Below are positions 58,006 to 64,000 of a stretch of 64,000 bases of DNA, in pieces. The DNA is from Thermoplasmata archaeon (GTDB lineage Archaea > Thermoplasmatota > Thermoplasmata > Methanomassiliicoccales > Methanomethylophilaceae). The translations under genes were made by a program, and so were the position numbers. Under the pieces are notes generated by a model that worked only from the letters and a program-made list of their open reading frames with translations, ran no database searches and had not been told where the DNA came from. Positions within the stretch are counted from its first letter, which is position 1. Each line of letters opens with the position of its first letter. The stretch covers positions 27,664-91,663 of the forward strand of contig SUTB01000005.1 in NCBI GenBank assembly GCA_015063125.1, read 5' to 3'.

Positions 58006-59307
58006 GTGAAAAAAATACAGAAAACACCCGATCTCACTCCAGAGGATTTCAAAAAGGCGATGGGATATATCGATAATCCTGAACAGATTTCAAAGATATT
58101 TCAGTACAATGAGGCTTATTATCATTGGGACGAGTTGAAATATAGGGTGGATGAGAAGGATCTGAGGAGCACGTGGGCCCTGATGAAAATCCTGCGTACC
58201 AGCACCTCGAAGAGGATACAGGTATGTGGTCTGGATCTCAGCTACAGTTTAATCCCTTCATTCCAGGAATGTCTTTATCATATCGATCGTGATTCTGCCG
58301 GTCCCGTGTCTGTTGAGAATCCGGGAGAGAGGACCGCAAGAAGATACGTCATGATGTCATTTATGGAGGAAGCGATCGCATCCAGTCAGATCGAGGGGGC
58401 CGCAACAACGAGGCAGGAAGCCAAAAGGATGCTTAGGGCGCAACGCAAACCCCGGGATAATAGCGAGAGAATGATCTTCAACAACTATGAAGCGATGGAG
58501 CACATAAAGAGCACATTGGACAAGAAGATGGATATAGGACTGATCCTAGGGATGCATAGGGCGATCGCCAAGGGGACTTTGCGCGAGGGACCGCAGTGGG
58601 AGGGGAGGTTCAGAGAGGATGATCGGACTTTCGTCGGAAGCCCAGATAGGGAAGATTTGATTTTTCACATCCCGCCTAAGTATGAACAGATTCCTGGTAT
58701 GATGGAAGATTTGTGTGAATTCATCAATAACGAGGATGAATTCATCCATCCGATAGTTAAAGGGATAATCATTCATTATCTGATAGGGTACATTCATCCC
58801 TTCGTTGATGGGAACGGTCGCCTTGCCAGATCGTTATTCTATTGGTATGCCATGAAAAGAGGGTATTGGCTGATGGAATACGCCTCCATATCCAGAGTGA
58901 TAAGGAAGTCCCAAACCAAATACGGGTTGGCATATCAGTATTCCGAAACCGATGATCATGACCTCACATACTTCATAAAGTTCAATCTCAAATGTATAGA
59001 GACTGCCGTCGATGATCTGAGAAGGTACATTGAACGGAAGGTGGCGGAGCAGAAGAACATAGTGAAGATGATCGAGTCCAATCCTGAATTGAATATGTAT
59101 GAGATGACCGTATTGAAGGATTATACCAAGGACCCCTCTCCTTTCAGCATAAGGGAGATTTCTAACAGATATCCGATATCGTATCAGTCTGCAAGACTGT
59201 ATGTCAGACACCTTTGCGAATTGGGATATGTCAGAGCATTGTCTAAGAACAGGAAAACGGTGCTGTATGTCGTGACAGATGATATCGATTGGAAATCAAG
59301 ATTGTGA
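58006..59307 (+). CDS. Fic family protein (probable AMP-transferase) with N-terminal inhibitory motif
   Basis: A protein of 433 aa, GTG start, leaderless mRNA likely. The Fic motif HPFVDGNGRLAR starts at H264, with the catalytic His and the Gly/Asn/Arg anion hole intact. An inhibitory helix motif [S/T]-x-x-x-E-G lies at S126..E130-G131 (SSQIEG), placing it in the N-terminally autoinhibited class. The C-terminal ~90 residues form a winged helix (FSIREISNRYPISYQSARLYVRHLCELGYV), so it may also bind DNA. Fic enzymes usually AMPylate proteins using ATP. Such Fic-wHTH genes may be mobile toxin-like modules. The promoter bears a strong palindrome, perhaps its own binding site. Confidence 0.9.
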   Translation: MKKIQKTPDLTPEDFKKAMGYIDNPEQISKIFQYNEAYYHWDELKYRVDEKDLRSTWALMKILRTSTSKRIQVCGLDLSYSLIPSFQECLYHIDRDSAGPVSVENPGERTARRYVMMSFMEEAIASSQIEGAATTRQEAKRMLRAQRKPRDNSERMIFNNYEAMEHIKSTLDKKMDIGLILGMHRAIAKGTLREGPQWEGRFREDDRTFVGSPDREDLIFHIPPKYEQIPGMMEDLCEFINNEDEFIHPIVKGIIIHYLIGYIHPFVDGNGRLARSLFYWYAMKRGYWLMEYASISRVIRKSQTKYGLAYQYSETDDHDLTYFIKFNLKCIETAVDDLRRYIERKVAEQKNIVKMIESNPELNMYEMTVLKDYTKDPSPFSIREISNRYPISYQSARLYVRHLCELGYVRALSKNRKTVLYVVTDDIDWKSRL

Positions 59308-59353
59308 ATCATGGTTCCAAATCGAGATTTTATTCATACTGGTTGTAAAATAT

Positions 59354-60784
59354 GGTTCTAGACACTTTTAAGTGGGTAAATCTGCACTACGTACAAGTTC
59401 AGAAAGGACGGTCCGGGCCTCGCTACGCTCGTACGGACCTTATTGACCATGAGGATATGCCATACCTGTGCCTGATATCAGCAGAGACCAGAACTGCGGA
59501 GATAGCACATCGTCCTCAGGTTCCTTCAGTCACGGTATCCCCTTGCACGTGACTTCACACCCTGTATCACAGAGTTTATACCTTCCATCACACCGTTGCT
59601 CATTCCCGAATCGAACCAGTTCAGTATCTCGTTGAAGTGATTGTTCACAAGCTTGATGATATCTCTCAGAGCTCCAATCTCCGAATACTCCGCTGTCAGC
59701 AGCCATGACAGCAGATGGTTCGCTGCGTCATACTTCGATTCGTAATCCCATGTGTCCCTAAAGATTCCTTGAGCTGATATGCCGTTCCTATCTCCGGATG
59801 GGATGACAGGATATCCGATATCCTGTCCTTCTGATCCGTGTACAGATTGTCATGATTTCTAAGGAGAAGGAACCTCTGTCCTTTGAGATTGGTGGCCTCC
59901 CTCATCCTCCCGGATTCCCTCAGCATGTTCCATTCATGCCTCCTGGACCTGTCCACGGCCATGGTCATATGCTCCATGACATGGAACCTGTCGTATGTTA
60001 CGATGGCATCCGGGAACTCCATCGCTATACCGGATTGGAATCCCTTCCCCATGTCGCAGCATATGTATCTGATATTCTCTGCCCTTCCGCCATGCTCCTC
60101 CAGATGCTGTCTGAACCTGGCTACAGCTGAGGAATCGTTGCCGTATGTGACGAATATTATCCTGTGTTCCTCATCGGCGAATATGCTGATGTAGTCGTGA
60201 CCGCGCTTGCACGCGGGCTCGTCAACATAGAACCTGGTTAATCCGGACAGGTCCAGATCCTTCATCCTGTCCTTCACATACCTGTCCAGTATGTTCCACA
60301 GCCTGCGATGATCGGTGTTCAGGAACCTCTCTGTGGCATTCACTGGCATCTCCTTCATCAGCAATACCGCCCTGGCCTCGAAGAGCAGCGTGAAACCGCT
60401 GCCCTTGTCGGCCGACGGGACATCCAGCATAGTGACCTTCGAACATTTCGGACACTGCATCCTGTCCACAGCACAATGGATATGGCATTCCATGTCGAAG
60501 AGATCGGAATGCTGTCATTTCCTCTCCCTCTTGTCGTAACCTCTGCATTTGACACCGCAATCAGGACAGAAGAACTCGAACCTCCAGTTGTTCCTTATGC
60601 GTATATCCACGCGCGTCTCCGCGTCATCAACGATGACCGATGACACGACCCAAGGATCCTCCAGGTGCAGGAACTTCGTGAACAGCTTCTCGGCATTCCT
60701 CAACATCGGAGAATGAATCGGATACCCTCAACATATACGTTTCATCCCATCAGAACGCTGGCCCACTCAATTCTGCCTAGAGGC
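59354..60784. mobile_element. Degenerate ISL3-type insertion sequence
   Basis: Imperfect terminal inverted repeats bound the element: left GGTTCTAGACACTTTTAAGT (59354 onward) and, read from the right end at 60784 inward, GCCTCTAGGCAGAATTGAGT, sharing CTAG-CA-TT-AGTGGG. It carries one ISL3-type transposase gene on the minus strand with a nonsense codon and a frameshift, so it is no longer self-mobile. I could not find clear target-site duplications (flanks AAAATAT and TTATTTTA). Length ~1.43 kb is normal for ISL3. Confidence 0.7.
59526..60706 (-). pseudogene. ISL3 family transposase, inactivated by a stop codon and a frameshift
   Basis: Reading from ATG 60706, the N-terminal part has the zinc pair CPDCGVKC, then a TGA at 60517-60515 directly followed, in the same frame, by QHSDLFDMECHIHCAVDRMQCPKCSKV; a CGA-to-TGA change would explain it. 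The DDE core follows with DEPACKRGHDYI, CCDMGKGFQSGI and ATVTYDRFHVM-like blocks (IVTYDRFHVMEHM). At ~59770 the frame shifts, and the correct C-terminus is found in another frame (FRDTWDYESKYDAANHLL ... NGVMEGINSVIQGVKSRA), ending at TGA 59528-59526. Two lesions mean it is dead. Confidence 0.85.
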
Positions 60785-60828
60785 TTATTTTACGGCGATC
60801 AAACAGATTACATATGGGTAGGCAACAA

Positions 60829-61677
60829 TTATTCATCCTCAAGAACAGGTAAAGAATTGGAGTCTATGCATTTTCTGATTAACCTGTGTAAAAGCATTTT
60901 ACTACTTTTAACGAACTGTTCCTCATTATTTGAAAACTCGTGAACTGATTTTGATCTTTGGTTGTATAGGTCTTTTACTTCTTCTTTCAACGATTCATCG
61001 TTTAAAAAATCAGAGATTTTCTCAGACAATCTATTTTTGATGTTATTTTTAATCAAAAAAAGAGATTCAATCCCGCCCCATATAATCATGGCTTGAATTG
61101 CAGGCCTTGGACTCATATTCGATGACCACAAGGCACTTATTGCGGTTTGGAACCTTGAATCAATTTCAAGCTTTTCAACGACAGGAATAGCTTTCTCGAT
61201 AAATTCGCACTCTTTCTCAGTAACTTCCCTAATACTATGAGGCACACAAACGATTTCTCTACTCACAATATTCACATTACTTGAAGAACCAAATTCTGAT
61301 GCGGATCTATTTGACTGAAAATACCACATAGCGTGACAATTGAGGATTGCGGATATGGCGATTATCGTCCATTGAGAATTCCACGTTGCTATAGCCAAAT
61401 CTTTCCCTGATTTTTTAATTACTACAATTTCTGATGTTGTATACCTTAAAGTTGAAATAAGGACTCCTAGATCGTATTCAGATCCATTTCCATTTTTCAT
61501 CATACAGTTTATCATATCATCCGGATTCGGGTCGCACACTACCGGTGATAAAAATATGCCTTCCCCTACCCGAATGGTACGTGGTATTTTCAAACCAGAA
61601 ACATACAGATACGTAATTTTATCGGTTTCTTTTGCAATTATCCCAGCACCTTGATAGACGTCATCTTTTGATTTCAT
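60829..61677 (-). CDS. HEPN-domain protein (Apea-like), putative defence gene
   Basis: A protein of 282 aa. The C-terminal helical domain has R241-x4-H246 (NQRSKSVHEF), the catalytic signature of HEPN RNases, preceded by an Apea-type helix block (AIQAMIIWGGIESLFLIKNNIKNRLSEKISDFL). The N-terminal ~180 residues are beta-rich and not recognised. Gene and promoter are AT-rich compared with housekeeping neighbours, suggesting transfer. It is divergent from a SIR2-like gene 436 nt away and lies next to a dead ISL3 element. HEPN RNases commonly cut tRNA or other host RNA in abortive infection; that role is inferred. Confidence 0.75.
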   Translation of the reverse strand: MKSKDDVYQGAGIIAKETDKITYLYVSGLKIPRTIRVGEGIFLSPVVCDPNPDDMINCMMKNGNGSEYDLGVLISTLRYTTSEIVVIKKSGKDLAIATWNSQWTIIAISAILNCHAMWYFQSNRSASEFGSSSNVNIVSREIVCVPHSIREVTEKECEFIEKAIPVVEKLEIDSRFQTAISALWSSNMSPRPAIQAMIIWGGIESLFLIKNNIKNRLSEKISDFLNDESLKEEVKDLYNQRSKSVHEFSNNEEQFVKSSKMLLHRLIRKCIDSNSLPVLEDE

Positions 61678-62113
61678 GATAGTACCAACTAAACTTATGT
61701 GTATTACAGTTCATTCTGATGATTATTATAAATTTTCGATTATGTTCTCTCAGCATTAATCTTAGTTTTTTAGGCCCAATGCGAAAGTGTGTGGTGACTT
61801 GATGTAAGGGGTGAACATTTTTTTCATCCTTGTTCTGTAATTCTGTGGTCGAAGACCGCGGCCGAGCAGAAATGATATAGATACATTTGAAGCAGTCTCG
61901 TGTGAAGGGCCCTTGGTAGGTGGAGAACCGTCTGGCGGTCGATGAGGACGATCTAGACACCGATCCTTGTTCGAGGTAGAATAAACTATCTTTTTGACTT
62001 ATTTTCGTTCTGGGCTTTTTTTGTAAGTTTTGAATGGAAATGAACAAGTCTTCTGTAGAAAGAATCTGTTGTAATAATTATTAATTCCAGAAACCTAATC
62101 TCATCGATTGTAC
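61678..62113. promoter_or_regulatory. Divergent AT-rich promoter region between the HEPN and SIR2-like genes
   Basis: 436 nt. A minus-strand 128-codon frame (61661-62047) overlaps the HEPN gene start and looks spurious. TTATTAAT (~62078-62085) lies about 30 nt before the SIR2-like ATG. A GC-richer island at 61850-61970 (GGTCGAAGACCGCGGCC; CCGTCTGGCGGTCGATG) stands out from the AT-rich surroundings; it has short stems but no tRNA structure I can close. Confidence 0.4.
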
Positions 62114-63277
62114 ATGTGGGAAGATAATCCATTGTCCAATGGCATCACATTTCTCCTCGGGGCGGGTTCTAATCTCGATTTTGCCAACAACTTATCATCC
62201 TCGAAATTGACCCCAGTTGTTTTATGTAACGAAGAATACTACGGGGAATCATCCACAGGGAATTCAAAGATTGAAAAAATGATTGGATTGATACATTGTG
62301 CAACCGAATATCTCGATCAAAAACTTGGCAAAAGTAATTATTCATTCGAGGAGGTAATTCAGTTTTTGGTCGATATCCACAGTCAGAAATCCGGCTGGTC
62401 TTTTAATCCTATAACTATGGAAATTCCGGAGACGGTTGCTGATTTCGATGCTGACACGTACGGCAGAGCTATAGCATTTATTCTGGGGAAGGTTTACAAT
62501 AGTGTGGCTTCCAGTTTCTGGGACAATCCTCCTGAATGGTATAAGGGATTCTTCGATAGTATAAAGGAACATTTCACCGATACTGGATTGTCCCTGTTCA
62601 CACTAAACTACGATTGCTATCTAGACAGGGCGATAGTTAACTTCAATGACGGTTTTGTTCAGAAAGGATTGGACTACTTTGTATTCTCGCCAGAGAAAGC
62701 GACTACTAAAGAACCCGGTATCCCTCTACTTAATCATTTGCACGGTTCTGTTCAGTTCAATTATAATCCTCAGGAGGAGAAAGACATTAGATATGCATTT
62801 GTGTAGTACGACAAGCCCGTAACATCAATAGGAGCATATCACCCTATAAAGACACAGGAGGGTAAATACGCTCTGGGTTCGCCGATAGTCACAGGGCTGG
62901 ACAAGACCGATAGTATAATGATAGAGCCTTTTTCCGTTTATCACTCTAACGTAATTAGAGAAATTTTGAGAGGAAACCTTTTGGTGGTGATAGGTTATGG
63001 TTTCAGGGACAGATATCTGAATATGATAATCAATACATACCTCTTGACCAAGGGTAAGAGGATGGTTATAGTATCCCCCAGTGTCCCGTGGGAAGCGCTT
63101 GAAAAGTTACCGACGGATGATGGGATAATATATTCGGATCCTGTAATTACATGGTTCAACTGCGGGTTCAAGGAGGCCTGTGAGAGGGGGCTTCTTGAGA
63201 AGATCATCGCTTCCCTTCCACCGTCCCCACGATCTCCCTTATCAATCCTGCCACCAGCTTCCCCTTCTCCGTTATGA
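62114..63277 (+). CDS. SIR2-like defence protein with an in-frame TAG codon (pyrrolysine or nonsense)
   Basis: The frame is 387 codons if TAG at 62804-62806 (codon 231) is read through. SIR2-like (SIR2_2) blocks lie on both sides: GITFLLGAGSNLDFANNL, FTLNYDCYLDRAIVNFNDG and LLNHLHGSVQFN before it, VVIGYGFRDRYLNMIINTYL after it. The flanking residues are IRYAFV-[TAG]-YDKPVTS. Because the essential IGYGFRD part comes after the TAG, termination there would give an incomplete domain. No other gene I call with confidence ends in TAG. The ATG at 62114 is preferred over TTG 62108. The last ~25 codons (SLPPSPRSPLSIL...) are antisense to the neighbouring wHTH gene. Probably an NAD-consuming defence effector, divergent from the HEPN gene. 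Confidence 0.72.
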
Positions 63278-63617
63278 CGAGTATCTGCGAGTTCGTCCTT
63301 GCGGTGCAGTAGACCTTCACCAAACCCAATTCCACAAGGTCCTCTATCTTCTCAACCATGCCGCCGCTCCTGGACACGTTGTTGTAGATATCGGATTTCA
63401 GAACGGGGGACATCGCATCGATGTAGAGGATCAGCGTCAGAACGTGCTTCCCCTCGAGGATCTGCGCCGTGTTCCTCTCGTCCTTCTTCCTGCGGGAGCG
63501 GTCGGAGAGGTAATGCTGCAGCTCCTCGGGGAGATCCTCGAACCGTATGGGTTCCTTGTAGACGTTCTTCCTGTCGTCGAGCTTGCCGTCCAGGGGGACG
63601 GTGCGGGATGCCTGCAT
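63204..63617 (-). CDS. Winged-helix protein, surface-module paralogue C
   Basis: From ATG 63617 the protein has 137 aa. It aligns with paralogues A and B: arm DGKLDDRKNVYKEP, linker FEDLPEELQHYLSDRSRR, winged helix KHVLTLILYIDAMSPVLKSDIYNNVSRSGGMVEKI, wing RTNSQILVITEKG, helix VAGLIREIVG. A minus-strand CTTATCAA element about 25-30 nt upstream supports this start; an upstream frame to 63677 exists. Unlike A and B it is divergent from its surface gene (leader C starts 134 nt away). Its 3' end overlaps the end of the SIR2-like frame. Confidence 0.8.
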   Translation of the reverse strand: MQASRTVPLDGKLDDRKNVYKEPIRFEDLPEELQHYLSDRSRRKKDERNTAQILEGKHVLTLILYIDAMSPVLKSDIYNNVSRSGGMVEKIEDLVELGLVKVYCTARTNSQILVITEKGKLVAGLIREIVGTVEGKR

Positions 63618-63750
63618 GATGTCCCGGATGTTTAACGTTGATAAGAACAGGGTTTTGAATCCATGTAGGGTATACATCTTTTGTGCGTTTTTTCGGGATA
63701 GTTTGTCTGGAATCGTTGGGTCTTCTTAATATCGTAATGGGAGTGAGTGA

Positions 63751-63953
63751 TTTCGACCGTATCTTTCTCCGTCAAGGGAAATTAGGGGCCTGAGATGAGG
63801 AAGATGGTCGGGCGGTGGAAGCCCGCAGGACAATGTATAGGGCATGTGTCCCGCAAGTAGAAACGGAGATTTTTCGACATCAATCTCCTCCGTCGGAGGA
63901 GGATCAGACCCGGATCAGAGGCAAGTGTTCACCGCTGAAAAGGAATGATATAT
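63751..63953 (+). ncRNA. Conserved structured 5' leader RNA, copy C
   Basis: A leader of about 203 nt, from TTTCGACC to the ATG of the third surface gene; TATA TTAATATC lies at 63726-63733. P1 TCTCCGT/ACGGAGA (63766-63772/63863-63869), P2 GCGG/CCGC (63812-63815/63823-63826), P3 GGACA..ATG/CAT..TGTCC with TATAGGG loop (63828-63851), P4 CTCCTCC-GTC-GGAGGAG (63885-63901), P5 CAG-A-GG/CC-G-CTG (63916-63921/63932-63937), followed by AAAAGGA. The first ~45 nt are identical to copy B, whereas P3 and P4 have entirely different paired sequences. Confidence 0.72.
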
Positions 63954-64000
63954 ATGAACACAAAGACAACTAAGTTCTTGGCTGTCCTCGCCGTATTCGC
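63954..64000 (+). CDS. Start of a third giant surface protein (cut by window edge)
   Basis: Only 15 complete codons are in the window: MNTKTTKFLAVLAVF. They match the signal-peptide starts of the proteins at 36207 (MNTKGTKILAVLAVL) and 53309 (MNTKGIKFLAVLAVL). With the preceding leader RNA and the adjacent wHTH paralogue, this is very probably the third member of the surface-protein family. Confidence 0.8.
   Translation, partial: MNTKTTKFLAVLAVF

Noticed and set aside
61920..61985. tRNA-like fragment (CCTTGTTCGAGG)
   Set aside because: Only a T-arm-like hairpin is present; acceptor and anticodon stems cannot be formed.
61661..62047. A 128-codon minus-strand frame upstream of the HEPN gene
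   Set aside because: It overlaps the HEPN start and has a random, Ser/Arg-rich sequence.

Overview
The window looks like the chromosome of a methanogenic archaeon of the Thermoplasmatota, most likely order Methanomassiliicoccales (Methanomethylophilaceae-like, gut type). This is inferred from an archaeal S10/spc-type ribosomal cluster (with aIF1, Rnp1, eS4, eL32, eL19, SecY, an Emc3-like DUF106 protein, Cmk and Cbf5), archaeal GatCAB, DTD2, MptA and RaSEA, an MtaA-type methylcobamide methyltransferase, giant surface proteins, and the absence of TAG as terminator of any gene I call with confidence. No 16S rRNA or mcr gene is present to confirm it.

Layout. 1-5.5 kb: a cut-off nitroreductase, a two-gene HTH/nucleotidyltransferase module whose nucleotidyltransferase is frameshifted, gatCAB and a DUF2284 protein. 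5.6-15.6 kb: a DUF4143 ATPase, a TPR protein, a gpx-ohrR peroxide operon with a Bacillus-like OhrR operator, a zinc-ribbon membrane protein, initiator tRNA-Met, an rnhB-SCP2 pair, mptA, a PAS protein, a CDIN1-like TPD nuclease, a CoA-disulfide-reductase-like flavoprotein and the archaeosine enzyme RaSEA. 15.6-31.5 kb: one long, tightly packed ribosomal/secretion cluster behind a structured leader. 31.5-33.6 kb: three unrecognised genes. 33.7-64 kb: accessory DNA mixed with housekeeping genes (trpS, pheS, dtdA). It carries AAA ATPases with palindromic promoters, a RloA/RloB-like pair, a Fic protein, a dead ISL3-type element, a HEPN gene and a SIR2-like gene interrupted by TAG, an mtaA-type methyltransferase, an array of small membrane proteins, and three copies of a surface-protein module.

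Most interesting. Each of three giant surface-protein genes (36207, 53309, 63954) is preceded by a conserved leader of about 200 nt, and each leader lies beside a paralogous winged-helix gene. The three leaders share loop and joining sequences, while their stems differ in sequence but keep pairing. This is the pattern expected of a structured cis-regulatory RNA, ending in a hairpin next to the Shine-Dalgarno sequence. I do not recognise it as a known class. The second point is the in-frame TAG in the SIR2-like gene, which could be pyrrolysine, a regulated stop or a nonsense mutation.

Many single genes here appear to be leaderless: a TATA element lies about 25 nt before the chosen start codon. 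I used this to choose starts. All calls come from reading the sequence; no database search was run.
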